Shown here one piece after another: positions 8,120-17,212 of a DNA stretch of 43,138 bases. The notes under the pieces are model-generated. The model had not been told where the DNA came from. It searched no databases and saw only the letters and a program-made list of their open reading frames with translations. Source of the stretch: Bryobacterales bacterium (lineage in GTDB: Bacteria > Acidobacteriota > Terriglobia > Bryobacterales > Bryobacteraceae); NCBI GenBank assembly GCA_027459465.1, contig DAIDIH010000135.1:1-43138 (forward strand), given 5' to 3'. The position numbers were made by a program, and so were the translations under genes. Each line of letters begins with the position of its first letter. Positions within the stretch are counted from its first letter, which is position 1.

Positions 8120-8632
8120 TCACCGGGATTCGAGCGCGGCCTGAACATCCCGCAGTGTCACCACCAGCGTCATCGCCTCCGCTGGAGACGGCTCGAAGCC
8201 GAGCGCAAGGTAGAACTCTCGCGCTTCGTCCGAAATGGCATGGACCACGATGGCACGAATCCCAATCGTGTCGGCCGCCTGCAGAACGCGCCGGGCCGCA
8301 TCGCGAAACAGCGCGCGCCCCATTCCTCGTCCCTGGTAGCCCCTGTCAACCGCCAACCGGCCCAGCACGACAACCGGAATCGGATCGGGCGTGTTTCTCC
8401 GGACCCTCCCTGGAGCCACCCCGTGTGCGATGGCGCCCGAGGCAAGAGCGTAGTAGGCGACAACCCGCCGCCCTTCGCACGCCACATAGGTCCGGGATGC
8501 GCCGCTCGCTTGATTGATCCGGGCACGCCGGCGGAGCCAGTCGTCCAGTACCGGTTCACCGGAGTCGAAGCTGTCGGTCTGATGATCTTCCCTGAGCGGC
8601 TCGGGGGCCGAGAGCGGCACGCTCACCCCCAC
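8120..8632 (-). CDS. GNAT acetyltransferase, TacT-like toxin
   Basis: A 170-residue GNAT protein. The acetyl-CoA-binding loop is RGYQGRGMGRALF (about residues 96-108), preceded by the strand VVVLGRLAVD, and a conserved Tyr sits in EFYLALGFEPSP, the usual acid position. It overlaps the end of an upstream DUF1778 gene by 10 nt. That pair defines TacAT-type type II toxin-antitoxin modules, in which the toxin acetylates aminoacyl-tRNA and blocks translation. The N-terminal DSGEPVLDDWLRRRA matches the family's usual opening. GTG start. Confidence 0.9.
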   Translation of the reverse strand: MGVSVPLSAPEPLREDHQTDSFDSGEPVLDDWLRRRARINQASGASRTYVACEGRRVVAYYALASGAIAHGVAPGRVRRNTPDPIPVVVLGRLAVDRGYQGRGMGRALFRDAARRVLQAADTIGIRAIVVHAISDEAREFYLALGFEPSPAEAMTLVVTLRDVQAALESR

Positions 8633-8907
8633 GGCGCCGGAGTCTGCATGCTCTTCCGTAGCCGCGTCCGTGGCTTTGGCGGAGCATCCAGGCGCGCCAG
8701 GAACTGGCGATAGGCCTTCGGACTCACCGTAAACACGGTGCGATCGAGCAGCGTATCCTCGGCCTCGCGCCGCGCCGCTTCGAGAATAAACTCCGTTCGG
8801 TTCTTGCCCGCCATGTCCGCGGCGCGGTCAATCAAGTCACGAACTTCGGGGCGAATGCGAAGGTTGAGCGCCTCGCGCCGGCCGGGTTCCCGCTTCACAG
8901 CACGCAT
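8623..8907 (-). CDS. DUF1778 ribbon-helix-helix antitoxin, TacA-like
   Basis: A 94-residue antitoxin. An N-terminal ribbon-helix-helix (LNLRIRPEVRDLIDRAADM, about residues 14-32, then NRTEFILEAA) binds DNA, and the C-terminal part (TVFTVSPKAYRQFLARLD) neutralises the toxin in this family. AGGAG 5 nt before the ATG is an excellent ribosome-binding site. The gene is first in a two-gene operon with the GNAT toxin, a normal order that allows conditional cooperativity. The C-terminal tail is rich in Arg and Lys. Confidence 0.9.
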   Translation of the reverse strand: MRAVKREPGRREALNLRIRPEVRDLIDRAADMAGKNRTEFILEAARREAEDTLLDRTVFTVSPKAYRQFLARLDAPPKPRTRLRKSMQTPAPWG

Positions 8908-9006
8908 ATCGTCTCCTGACGCACAGCATAGCAGGTCGTAATGACAGTGTCTTTACTTCCCGCTCCGAAACACCGGCGTCGAAGGACCCTCGGAGCCGCG
9001 GCTCTT

Positions 9007-10782
9007 TCAAACCCGGTACTTCCCCGCCTCCAGCAGCGCCGCTGCGATCTCCCGCCGCAGGCCGATCGAATTCACCGCTTCGCACTTGACGAACCGCTTC
9101 AGGATCGACAGGTTCATCCGCAGCGCGTCGCCCTCCGAACACGCCGCCAGCACCGTCCGCGCCGCGCTCTCCGCCGTCTCCATCGCCTCGCGCGCAAACA
9201 CCTGCGTCATCGCGTGCGCCAAACCCGGCGTATTCATCTTCCGCGCCCGCAGCACCGCGCTCTCCATCGCGAACGCGCTCATCGCAATGTCGGTGATCCC
9301 CGCCATCACTTCCTGCTGCTCGTCGAGCGCGTTCAAGTAACGCTGGTACGCAACGCCCAGCACGAACAACGCAATCTTCTTCGCGCTCGCCGCCATCCGC
9401 GTCTCTTCCGCAAGCACCCCGCCCGCCGCCTCGCCGCCCGACTGCGGCCCGGCCAGCAGCTCCACCTGCAGCTTCTTCACCGCCTCCACCAAAGGCAGAA
9501 TGCCCCGCTGCGCCCGCTTCAGCAACATACCGGTCGCCAGCAGACGGTTGATCTCGTTCGTGCCCTCAAATATCCGGTTGATCCGCGAATCGCGATACGC
9601 CCGCTCCACAACGTAATCCTGGTGATAGCCGTAACCGCCGTGAATCTGCACTCCCTCGTCCGTCACGTAATCGAGCATCTCGCTCGCGAACACCTTGATG
9701 TAAGAGCACTCCGCCGCATACTCTTCCACCGCCTTCAGCATCCGGTGCGCCGCGCCCTCCTGCTCCCACGAGAAACCCTCCAACTCGCCTTCGATCATCC
9801 CCACCACGCGGTAGCTCATCGCCTCGGCCACGTAAATCCGGATCGCCATCTCCGCCAGCTTGTGCCGGACCATGCCGAAATCCGCGATCGCGTGCCCGAA
9901 CGCCCGCCGCTCCTGCGCGTACTTGATCGAAACCCGCAGCACTTCCTTCGCCCCGCCCACCACGAACGGACCCAGCTTCAGCCGCCCGACATTCAGGATG
10001 TTGAACGCGATGATGTGCCCGCGCCCGACCTCGCCGAGCACGTTCTCCACCGGCACCTTCACGTTGTCCAGGTACACCGCCGTCGTCGAACTGCCCTTGA
10101 TCCCCATCTTCTTTTCCTCGGCGCCGGGACTCACGCCGGGAAACGCCCGCTCCACCAGAAACGCCGTGAACTTCTCCCCGCCCACTTTCGCGAACACCGT
10201 GTACAGGTCCGCCGCGCCCCCGTTGGTGATCCACATCTTCTGCCCGTTCAGCACATAGTGCGTGCCGTCCTCGCTCAAATCGGCGCGCGTCCGCGCGGCG
10301 AGCGCGTCCGAACCCGCCTGCGGCTCGCTCAGACAATATGCCGCCACCATCTCCGCCGTCGCCAGCTTCGGCAGATACTTCTCCTTCTGCGCCTCGGTCC
10401 CGAACAACAGCAGCGGCAGCGTCCCGATCCCCGTATGCGCGCCGTGCCAGCCCGAATACGACCCGTCCCGCGCCACCACCTCGGCCACCACCATCGCCGA
10501 CGCCAGGTCCATCTCCATCCCGCCGAACTTCTCCGGCAGCAGCACCGCCGTCAAACCAAGCTCGGCCGACTTCCGCAGCACCGACACCGCCACTCCCGGC
10601 TCGTGATGCTGGATCGCCTCAATGTTCGGAGCCACTTCCTTCGCCCAGAACTCCTCCGTCGTCCGCGCAATCGCGCGATGCTCATCCGTGAAATCCTCGG
10701 GGGTAAAAATCTGCTCGGGTAGCGACTCTTGAATCAAGAACGCTCCGCCTCGAACGCGGGGCCCTGCGGCAGTCGTGGCCAT
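9007..10782 (-). CDS. fadE: Acyl-CoA dehydrogenase, FadE-like
   Basis: FAD-dependent enzyme for the first oxidation of fatty-acid beta-oxidation. The 591-residue chain has the acyl-CoA dehydrogenase core plus a C-terminal helical extension of about 170 residues, as in VLCAD-type proteins. The signature YCLSEPQAGSDA lies at residues 149-160, and the catalytic glutamate is probably Glu406 in IFEGTNE. It is the third gene of a minus-strand operon, 24 nt after the thiolase, in the same order as fadNAE of Bacillus. Electrons would go to an electron-transfer flavoprotein not encoded here. Confidence 0.95.
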   Translation of the reverse strand: MATTAAGPRVRGGAFLIQESLPEQIFTPEDFTDEHRAIARTTEEFWAKEVAPNIEAIQHHEPGVAVSVLRKSAELGLTAVLLPEKFGGMEMDLASAMVVAEVVARDGSYSGWHGAHTGIGTLPLLLFGTEAQKEKYLPKLATAEMVAAYCLSEPQAGSDALAARTRADLSEDGTHYVLNGQKMWITNGGAADLYTVFAKVGGEKFTAFLVERAFPGVSPGAEEKKMGIKGSSTTAVYLDNVKVPVENVLGEVGRGHIIAFNILNVGRLKLGPFVVGGAKEVLRVSIKYAQERRAFGHAIADFGMVRHKLAEMAIRIYVAEAMSYRVVGMIEGELEGFSWEQEGAAHRMLKAVEEYAAECSYIKVFASEMLDYVTDEGVQIHGGYGYHQDYVVERAYRDSRINRIFEGTNEINRLLATGMLLKRAQRGILPLVEAVKKLQVELLAGPQSGGEAAGGVLAEETRMAASAKKIALFVLGVAYQRYLNALDEQQEVMAGITDIAMSAFAMESAVLRARKMNTPGLAHAMTQVFAREAMETAESAARTVLAACSEGDALRMNLSILKRFVKCEAVNSIGLRREIAAALLEAGKYRV

Positions 10783-10806
10783 CGGTGTCGCCTTTCGTTT
10801 ACGATT

Positions 10807-11985
10807 TCAGTTACAGCTCTCGAAAATGCCTGCAGCGCCCTGCCCGCCGCCGATGCACATGGTCACCATGCCATAGCGGGCCTCGCGCCGCTTCATCTCA
10901 CGCAATATCGTCGCCGTCAGCTTCGCGCCCGTGCAGCCCAGCGGATGGCCCAGCGCAATCGCTCCGCCATTCACGTTCACCCGCTCCAGGTCCAGTCCCG
11001 CCGCGCGAATCACCGCCAGCGCCTGCACAGCGAACGCCTCGTTCAGCTCGATCACGCCGATGTCGTCCAGCTTCAGCCCCGCCAGCGCCAGCGCCTTCGG
11101 AATCGCCACCACCGGACCGATGCCCATGATCTCCGGCGGCACGCCCGCCACCGCGAAGCTCACGAACCGCGCCATCGGCTTCAGTCCCAACTCCCGCGCC
11201 CGCTCCTCGCTCATCACCACCGCCATCGCCGCGCCATCGCTCGTCTGCGATGCGTTGCCCGCCGTCACCGTCCCATCGGCCTGAAACACCGGCTTCAGCT
11301 TCGCCAGCGCCGCAATCGACGTGTCCGCCCGCGGCCCTTCATCGCGCGTGAACTTCGTCTTCGAGGTCACGGCGCGCCCGTCTTTGAGCATGGTTGTCTC
11401 CACCTCCACCGGAACCAGTTCTTCGTCGAACCGCCCCGCCGCCTGCGCCTCCAGCGCCCGCATATGGCTGCGATAGGCGAACTCGTCCTGCTCCGCGCGG
11501 CCGATCCCATACCGCGCCCGTACCTTCTCCGCCGTCAGCCCCATGCCCATGTAAATCTCCGGCATGTGGTCCACCATCCACGGGTTCGGCGCCAGCTTCC
11601 CGCCCGTCATCGGAATCATGCTCATCGATTCCGTCCCCCCGGCCAGCACAATCTGCGCGCCGCCCGCGCGAATCCTCTCCGCCGCCATCACGATCGCCTG
11701 TAACCCCGACGAGCAAAACCGGTTGATCGTCACCGCCGGAACCATGTCCGGCAACCCGGCCCGCAGCGCCGCAATCCGCGCCACGTTCATCCCCTGCTCG
11801 CCCTCCGGCATCGCACAGCCCAGAATCACGTCGTCAATTTCGTCAACCGGGACCGCCGGATACTTCTCCCGCAGCGCGCGGATCACCGTCGCCGCCAGAT
11901 CGTCCGGCCGCGTATTCCGCAGCACCCCGCGCCCGCTCTTGCCCACCGGCGTGCGCAGGCAATCCACTACGACAGCTTCCGTCAC
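10807..11985 (-). CDS. fadA: Acetyl-CoA C-acyltransferase (3-ketoacyl-CoA thiolase)
   Basis: Thiolase that cleaves 3-ketoacyl-CoA to acetyl-CoA and a shortened acyl-CoA. The 392-residue length is normal. Cys91 in NRFCSSGLQ is the acyl-enzyme nucleophile, His347 lies in [12 protein letters not shown], and Cys377 in [13 protein letters not shown] is the general base; NEAFA is also intact. It sits between fadN (27 nt upstream) and fadE (24 nt downstream), which argues for a degradative role rather than acetoacetyl-CoA synthesis. Confidence 0.96.
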   Translation of the reverse strand: MTEAVVVDCLRTPVGKSGRGVLRNTRPDDLAATVIRALREKYPAVPVDEIDDVILGCAMPEGEQGMNVARIAALRAGLPDMVPAVTINRFCSSGLQAIVMAAERIRAGGAQIVLAGGTESMSMIPMTGGKLAPNPWMVDHMPEIYMGMGLTAEKVRARYGIGRAEQDEFAYRSHMRALEAQAAGRFDEELVPVEVETTMLKDGRAVTSKTKFTRDEGPRADTSIAALAKLKPVFQADGTVTAGNASQTSDGAAMAVVMSEERARELGLKPMARFVSFAVAGVPPEIMGIGPVVAIPKALALAGLKLDDIGVIELNEAFAVQALAVIRAAGLDLERVNVNGGAIALGHPLGCTGAKLTATILREMKRREARYGMVTMCIGGGQGAAGIFESCN

Positions 11986-12012
11986 TTGGCAACTCCTCCC
12001 ATCGCTCGCACG

Positions 12013-14346
12013 CTAGTTCCGCAGCGCCTTGCCCGTCTTCAGCATGTGCGCCATCCGCTCCTGCGTCTTCGCGTTCCCGCACAGGCTCAGAAACGCCTCG
12101 CGCTCCAGATCGAGCAAGTACTGCTCGCTCACTGTCTGCTGCCCGGTCAGCCGTCCGCCCGCCAGCACATGCGCCAGCTTCTCGCCGACCACCATATCGT
12201 AATCCGATATAAAGTTCCCCTGCCGCGCGCTCCACACGCCCAGCTTCAGCAGCGCGTACACGCTCTCCCCGCCCGCCGGAATGTCCGTCCGCGGCGTCCC
12301 CGCCGCATAGCCCGGCACCAGCGACAGCGCCAGCCTCTTCGCATCCTCCACCAGACGGTCCCGGTTCATCGACACCCGGTCCGCCCGGTTCAGCAGCCCC
12401 AACTGCCGCGCATCCTCCGCGCTCGTCGACACCTTCGCGTAGCCCACCAGCTCAAACACCTTGCGCGGATCCTTCAACCGCAGCAGCAGCTCCTTGCACC
12501 CGCCGCCGCCCGGAATCAATCCCACGCCCACTTCCACCAGCCCCAGGTACAGCTCCGCCGCCGCCTGGCATCGCGTCGCGTGCAGCGCCACTTCGCACCC
12601 TCCGCCCAGCGTCTGGCCGAACGGAGCCGCCACCACCGGCCGCGCCGCGTACTTCATCGCCATGTTCACCTGCTGGAACCGGTGCACCATCTCGCCTAAC
12701 TCGTCCCACTCGCCTTCCTGCGCCGCCAGCAGCACCATCATCAGGTTCGCGCCCACCGAGAAGTTGTCCCCCTGGTTGGCCACCACCAGCGCTTGGAAGT
12801 TCCGCTCCGTCTCCTCGATGCCCGCATACAGCATCGCGATGTTATCGGCCCCCAGCGAGTTCATCTTGCTGTGAAACTCCACGCACAGCACGCCGTCGCC
12901 CAGGTCCACCAGCGACGCTCCGGGGTTCTTGCGAATCAGCCCGCCGGATCGCTTGCGGTCCGCCAGCACCGTCACGCCCGTCCGCGGCTCGAGCGCTTTG
13001 TACTGCGCCGAATTCAGATCGAAGTACTCCGTGTGCGCCGCTTCCCCTTGCCCCGCAAACGCATAAAACGAACTCGCCCCCAGCCGCAGCATCTCCTCCA
13101 CGCCGCGCGGCAGCCCCTGCCCGTCGCTCTCGATCCGCCGCGCCGTCTCCACAAACCCCAGCGCGTCCCACAACTCGAACGGTCCCAGCTTATGCGCGTA
13201 GCCCCACCGCATCGCGCGGTCGATCTCGACAATCCGGTCCGAAATCTCCGGCACGCGCTCGGCCGAGTACAAACACACGTCGCGGAACAACTGCCAGAGG
13301 AACCGCCCCGCCTTGTCGTCCGCGCTCACCAGCGTCCGCAGCCGCAGGCTCAGATCTTCGATCTGCCGCGCCGTCTCCACCGCCGGAAACGTCACCTTCG
13401 CCGCCGGATGATACTCGAGCGTCTTCCAGTCGATCGCGTGAATCTCCCGCTTCTCGCCCGTCCCCACCCGTTTGTAATAACCCTGTCCGGTCTTCTCGCC
13501 CATCCACTTCCGCTCGAGCATCGCCTCCTGATACGGCGCCGGCAGGAAGCGCTGCCGCCACGGATCCTCCGGCGCGGCGTCGTACAGATTCTTCCCCACG
13601 AACGCCCACACGTCGATGCCCACGAGGTCGAGCAGCCGGAAACTGGCGCTGTTGGGCAGCCCGATCAGCGGACCGGTCAGCGCGTCCACTTCCTCGATCG
13701 TGTAGTCGCCCTCCATCATCGTCTTCTGCACCGTGCCGCCATAAAAGCTCCCGATGCGGTTGGCGATGAAATTCGGCGTGTCCTTGCACCCAACCACGCC
13801 TTTCCCCAACCGGCTGTCGGCGAACTCGCGCACGAACGACAGAACCTCCGGGTCCGTGTCCCGCCCCGGAATCAGCTCCATCAGGTACAGGTAGCGCGGC
13901 GGGTTGAAGAAATGCGTACCCAGGAAATGCCGCCGGAACTCCGGCGAAAACCCCTCCGAGATCTTCTCGAGCGGAAGCCCGCTCGTGTTCGTTGAAAGAA
14001 TCGCGTCCGGCTTGCGCAGCAACTCCACCTTGCGCCACAGCGCGCGCTTGACATCGAGCCTCTCCACCACCGCCTCGATCACCCAGTCGCAGCGCGCAAT
14101 GCCCCCCAGGTCGTCTTCGAAATTCCCCGGCTCGATCAGCGCCATCGCCGCCGGCGTGAAAAATCCGCCCGGCTTCTGCTTGGCGGCGCTCTCAATCCCC
14201 CGCCGCGCGGCCAGGTTCCGGTCCGCTTGATCCGGTATCACCACGTCAAGCAATAACGACGCAATCCCGGCGTTGGCAAAATGCGCGGCAATGCGCGAAC
14301 CCATGGTGCCGGCTCCGAGCACGGCGACGCGGCGGATGGTTTTCAT
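12013..14346 (-). CDS. fadN: 3-hydroxyacyl-CoA dehydrogenase / enoyl-CoA hydratase, FadN-type
   Basis: A 777-residue bifunctional enzyme. The N-terminal NAD-binding Rossmann domain begins LGAGTMGSRIAAHFANAG (residues 10-27), and 3-hydroxyacyl-CoA dehydrogenase C-terminal domains follow to about residue 430. A crotonase domain occupies about residues 475-690, with the oxyanion segment NFSVGANL and both candidate catalytic glutamates, in GGGCEVALH and LVEVGVGLIPGGGG. The domain order is the reverse of FadB/FadJ and matches FadN. It is the first gene of the fadN-fadA-fadE operon and carries out hydration and the second oxidation. No clear fatty-acid-responsive operator was seen upstream. Confidence 0.95.
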   Translation of the reverse strand: MKTIRRVAVLGAGTMGSRIAAHFANAGIASLLLDVVIPDQADRNLAARRGIESAAKQKPGGFFTPAAMALIEPGNFEDDLGGIARCDWVIEAVVERLDVKRALWRKVELLRKPDAILSTNTSGLPLEKISEGFSPEFRRHFLGTHFFNPPRYLYLMELIPGRDTDPEVLSFVREFADSRLGKGVVGCKDTPNFIANRIGSFYGGTVQKTMMEGDYTIEEVDALTGPLIGLPNSASFRLLDLVGIDVWAFVGKNLYDAAPEDPWRQRFLPAPYQEAMLERKWMGEKTGQGYYKRVGTGEKREIHAIDWKTLEYHPAAKVTFPAVETARQIEDLSLRLRTLVSADDKAGRFLWQLFRDVCLYSAERVPEISDRIVEIDRAMRWGYAHKLGPFELWDALGFVETARRIESDGQGLPRGVEEMLRLGASSFYAFAGQGEAAHTEYFDLNSAQYKALEPRTGVTVLADRKRSGGLIRKNPGASLVDLGDGVLCVEFHSKMNSLGADNIAMLYAGIEETERNFQALVVANQGDNFSVGANLMMVLLAAQEGEWDELGEMVHRFQQVNMAMKYAARPVVAAPFGQTLGGGCEVALHATRCQAAAELYLGLVEVGVGLIPGGGGCKELLLRLKDPRKVFELVGYAKVSTSAEDARQLGLLNRADRVSMNRDRLVEDAKRLALSLVPGYAAGTPRTDIPAGGESVYALLKLGVWSARQGNFISDYDMVVGEKLAHVLAGGRLTGQQTVSEQYLLDLEREAFLSLCGNAKTQERMAHMLKTGKALRN

Positions 14347-14416
14347 AATGAATGTTCGCCCGGCTTAACCTGCACCGGGGACCATCCGAGAGTCTAGCGA
14401 ATGGGCCCGAGCATCC

Positions 14417-15289
14417 TCAAGCCTGCTGCCCGAGCATCTCACGGATCGCCTCCGCCGCCGTCACGCTCCCACGCTCAAACTTGGCGCCCGCGCCCTCGTA
14501 ATCCACATGCCCGCTGTTGATCCCGCCCAGCATCTCCGCGAACAACCTCGCCGTGCTTTCCGGAATTCCCATCCCCGCTAGCGTCGGAACCGCCGCCTCC
14601 ACCGGATGCGTTTCCAGCTTCACCGCCTTCCCCAGCGCCGCCCCCAACGCCGCGGCAATGTCCCGCGGGCTGTAGTCTTCCGGTCCCGCCAGTTCCACCA
14701 CCCGCCGCCCGTTCGCCGGCTCAGCCAGATATCGCGCCGCACACTTGCCGATGTCCACCACCGACACCATCGGGATCTTCCGCTCCGCCGTCAGAAGACT
14801 GTGCAGCACGCCGTCGGCGCGCGCCCCCGCGAAATTCGGCCCCCAGTTCTGAAGAAAATACGCCGCGCGAACGAACGTCACATTCTTCGCAGCCGCGGAG
14901 ATCACCGTCTCCGCATGATGCAAACCTCGGATCGGACCCGTGCCTCCCTCATGCTGCGCCCCGATCGATGAAAGAAAAACCACCTTGCCCACCCCGCTCG
15001 CTTTCACCGCCTCGGCAAGAGCATCCGCCACGTGGGAGTTCGTCGCCAGTAAATCCTGCGCCGCATAATTCGGCGGCACAAGCAAATAAGCGCCCTCGGC
15101 CTTGGCCAGAACCGCCCCCAGCGCCTTGGCGTCATTCAGCGCGGCGACAGCAACCCCCGCCCCCTTCTTCCGCCACGCCTCCGCCTTCTCCGCGTCGCGA
15201 ACCAGAACCGTCACGGATTTCCCCTCCTCGAGCAGCGTCGACGCCACAACCCTGCCCGTATTGCCCGTTGCCCCAGCGATCACATACAT
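14417..15289 (-). CDS. NmrA-like NAD(P)-binding protein, atypical SDR
   Basis: A 290-residue Rossmann protein starting MYVIAGATGNTGRVVASTLL, with the glycine-rich motif GATGNTG at residues 7-13 and a basic VRD after strand 2 that suggests NADP preference. The family (NmrA/QorB/azoreductase-like) includes redox sensors and quinone reductases. The SDR catalytic Tyr-x-x-x-Lys is not evident, so a sensor or reductase role cannot be settled. It is monocistronic, between the fad operon (71 nt away) and a divergent thioredoxin-like gene. Confidence 0.85.
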   Translation of the reverse strand: MYVIAGATGNTGRVVASTLLEEGKSVTVLVRDAEKAEAWRKKGAGVAVAALNDAKALGAVLAKAEGAYLLVPPNYAAQDLLATNSHVADALAEAVKASGVGKVVFLSSIGAQHEGGTGPIRGLHHAETVISAAAKNVTFVRAAYFLQNWGPNFAGARADGVLHSLLTAERKIPMVSVVDIGKCAARYLAEPANGRRVVELAGPEDYSPRDIAAALGAALGKAVKLETHPVEAAVPTLAGMGIPESTARLFAEMLGGINSGHVDYEGAGAKFERGSVTAAEAIREMLGQQA

Positions 15290-15363
15290 AACCCAAACTC
15301 CTTCGCGTAACTGGATGCGGCCCGCCGCGCCGGGGACTCAGCGAATCCGCGCCCCGGCTCCGC

Positions 15364-15369
15364 TATAAT
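15364..15369 (+). promoter_or_regulatory. -10 element TATAAT of the thioredoxin-like gene
   Basis: A perfect TATAAT lies 7 nt before the GTG start at 15377, so transcription would begin at or next to the start codon and give a leaderless mRNA. No good -35 hexamer is visible at 16-18 nt spacing. Confidence 0.55.
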
Positions 15370-15376
15370 TTCTAAC

Positions 15377-15907
15377 GTGCGTGTATTTCGCTTTTCTCTG
15401 CCCCTTCTAACACTCGCCCTCGCCGCTACCCTCAGCGCCGCCTCCGTCCCGAAGGTGTCGCGCGATGTCGTCATCAATCTCCCCAGCGGCGGCCAAGTCA
15501 CCGTCAGCCAGTACCGCGGGAAGGTCGTCGTCGCCGCGATGATCCTCACCACCTGCCCCCACTGCCAGGCCACCACGCGTATTCTTTCCTCCATGCAGAA
15601 AGAGTTCGGCCCCCGCGGCTTGCAGGTCATCGAAGGCGCCATCGTCCAGTCCCAGTCGAGCGATCTCGCGGACTTCATCAAGAACTTCTCTCCCGGCTTC
15701 CCCGTCGGCGCCATCGCCTATGAGAACGCCGCCCGCTTCATGGGCTTCGATCCCACCTCCCGCCACTACGTCCCCTTCCTCACGTTCGTCGACCGCAAAG
15801 GCAACATCCGCGGCCAGTACGACGGCAAGGCCGACTTCAACGACGAAAACAACCAGGCGAAAAACATTCGCGACATGATCGTCAAGCTTCTCGCCGAGAA
15901 GAAGTAA
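15377..15907 (+). CDS. Exported thioredoxin-fold protein, TlpA/redoxin-like
   Basis: A 176-residue protein with an N-terminal signal peptide (about residues 1-21, core LPLLTLALAATLSA). A redoxin-like domain follows, with strand KVVVAAMILTTCPHCQATT; CPHC is the redox-active pair. A cis-proline segment is visible at HYVPFLTFVDRKG. It probably acts outside the cytoplasm as a thiol oxidoreductase. The extended insert before the last strand is less typical. It diverges from the NmrA-like gene and converges on maf, 8 nt away. Confidence 0.85.
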   Translation: MRVFRFSLPLLTLALAATLSAASVPKVSRDVVINLPSGGQVTVSQYRGKVVVAAMILTTCPHCQATTRILSSMQKEFGPRGLQVIEGAIVQSQSSDLADFIKNFSPGFPVGAIAYENAARFMGFDPTSRHYVPFLTFVDRKGNIRGQYDGKADFNDENNQAKNIRDMIVKLLAEKK

Positions 15908-15915
15908 CTCCCCAC

Positions 15916-16479
15916 TTACTCGACTCGCTCGCCCATCTCCCGCAGCCGCCGGTAGATCATCGGCACCGGCAATCCGACCACGTTGAAGTAACATCCTTCG
16001 ATGCCTTCAATGAATCGCGACGCCAACCCCTGAATCGCGTACGCCCCCGCCTTGTCCCGCCCCTCGCCCGTCGCCGCATACCACGCGATCTCCTCCTCGC
16101 TCATCGCCGCAAACCGCACCAGGGTCCGCGCCACGCCCGTGCGCTCCTCCTCCCCGCGCCGCAGACAGAACCCCGTCAGCACCTCGTGCGCCCGCCCCGC
16201 CAGCGCCCGAAGCATCCGCGCGGCGTCTTCCTCATCCGCCGGCTTCTCCAGCACCGCGCTGTCCGCCGCCACCACCACCGTGTCCGCCCCCAGCACCACC
16301 TCGTCGGCTGCCGCGTACGCCGCCCGCGCCTTCTCCCGCGCCAGCCTCACCACATACTCCTCCGGCGCTTCCCACGGCCCCCGCCGCTCCTCCACCGGCG
16401 CCGGACGCACCACAAACGAAATTCCCGCCTGCGCGAGCAGATCCGCTCGCCGTGGCGACTGCGAAGCCAGTACCAGCAT
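15916..16479 (-). CDS. maf: Maf nucleoside triphosphate pyrophosphatase
   Basis: House-cleaning pyrophosphatase that hydrolyses non-canonical or dTTP/UTP-type nucleotides. The 187-residue chain starts LVLASQSPRRADLLAQAGI, the family hallmark (SPRR at residues 8-11). It has VVLGADTVVV with the catalytic aspartate, and the DKAGAYAIQG motif ending in the GYAIQG-like loop. Ser/Arg substitutions that separate the YhdE from the YceF subclass were not assessed. It diverges from the DciA-like gene. Confidence 0.95.
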   Translation of the reverse strand: MLVLASQSPRRADLLAQAGISFVVRPAPVEERRGPWEAPEEYVVRLAREKARAAYAAADEVVLGADTVVVAADSAVLEKPADEEDAARMLRALAGRAHEVLTGFCLRRGEEERTGVARTLVRFAAMSEEEIAWYAATGEGRDKAGAYAIQGLASRFIEGIEGCYFNVVGLPVPMIYRRLREMGERVE

Positions 16480-16553
16480 ATTGTCCGATGCTAACCCACG
16501 CCGGAAGCGGAAACTCCCCCACCGAATGGTAAAATCGGTTGTTTAACCACCCC

Positions 16554-16916
16554 ATGGAACGCGCGGGAAAATCTGTCGCAAGGCTGCTCGAAAAACCCGG
16601 AGTCCCGGCCGAGGACATCGCCAAAGCCGCCTGGCCCGCCGCCGTCGGCCGCCGCATCGCCCAATACGCCCGCGCCGCAACGCTGGTCCGCGACAAACTC
16701 GTCGTCGAAGTCGACGACGCCATCTGGCAGCGCCAGCTATGGCAGATGCGCGGGCCCATCCTCGCCAAACTTCGCGCGCTCCTCGGCGCAAGCCTGGTGA
16801 ACGACCTCGAATTCCGCATCGCCATCCCCCGCCGCCCACCCTCGATCGCGCCTTCCGCCGCCGAATCCGCGCCGCACCGCGCCAACTCCGCCTCCGGGCG
16901 CAGGAGCATTTCTTGA
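16554..16916 (+). CDS. DUF721/DciA-like protein
   Basis: A 120-residue basic protein. The DUF721 core (about residues 10-90) includes WPAAVGRRIAQYARAATL and strands LVVEVDDAIWQRQLWQM. DciA, the best-known member, helps load the replicative helicase, but short DUF721 proteins are diverse. A TAAAAT -10-like hexamer at 16530-16535 places the transcript start near 16542, so ATG 16554 is preferred over the upstream TTG at 16539. The gene overlaps gatC by a TTGA. The proline- and serine-rich C-terminal tail is probably disordered. Confidence 0.75.
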   Translation: MERAGKSVARLLEKPGVPAEDIAKAAWPAAVGRRIAQYARAATLVRDKLVVEVDDAIWQRQLWQMRGPILAKLRALLGASLVNDLEFRIAIPRRPPSIAPSAAESAPHRANSASGRRSIS

Positions 16917-17212
16917 AGATCAGTCCCGAACAAGCCGCCATGGTCGCCGACCTGGCCAACCTCGATCTCACCCCCGAGCAATTGCAGCGCATCACCCACG
17001 ACCTCGAAGAGATCCTCACTCACATGGAAACCCTGAACCGCGCCGATACCACCGGCGTCGAGCCGATGGCCCAGGTCCTGTTCGACGCCGCCGCCTCCCC
17101 CCTGCTTCGCGCCGACGAACCCCAACCCGGCATCGGCGTCGAAGGCGCTCTCTTGAACGCCCCGCTCGCCGGCGCCGGACACTTCAAGGTTCCCAAGGTG
17201 ATCGAACGATGA
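16913..17212 (+). CDS. gatC: Asp/Glu-tRNA amidotransferase subunit GatC
   Basis: A 99-residue subunit that stabilises GatA in the complex converting Glu-tRNA(Gln) and Asp-tRNA(Asn) to the amide forms. It begins MKISPEQAAMVADLANLDLT, a typical GatC opening, and continues with the family's central helix and a VEPMAQV segment. The TTG start is chosen because CAGGAG lies 6 nt upstream and the residues match the family from there. It overlaps the DUF721 stop (TTGA) and the gatA start (ATGA), so the three genes are translationally coupled. Confidence 0.93.
   Translation: MKISPEQAAMVADLANLDLTPEQLQRITHDLEEILTHMETLNRADTTGVEPMAQVLFDAAASPLLRADEPQPGIGVEGALLNAPLAGAGHFKVPKVIER

Noticed and set aside
8941..10722. 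A 593-codon plus-strand frame opposite fadE
   Set aside because: Arg/His/Leu-rich shadow of the acyl-CoA dehydrogenase gene, which has all catalytic motifs.
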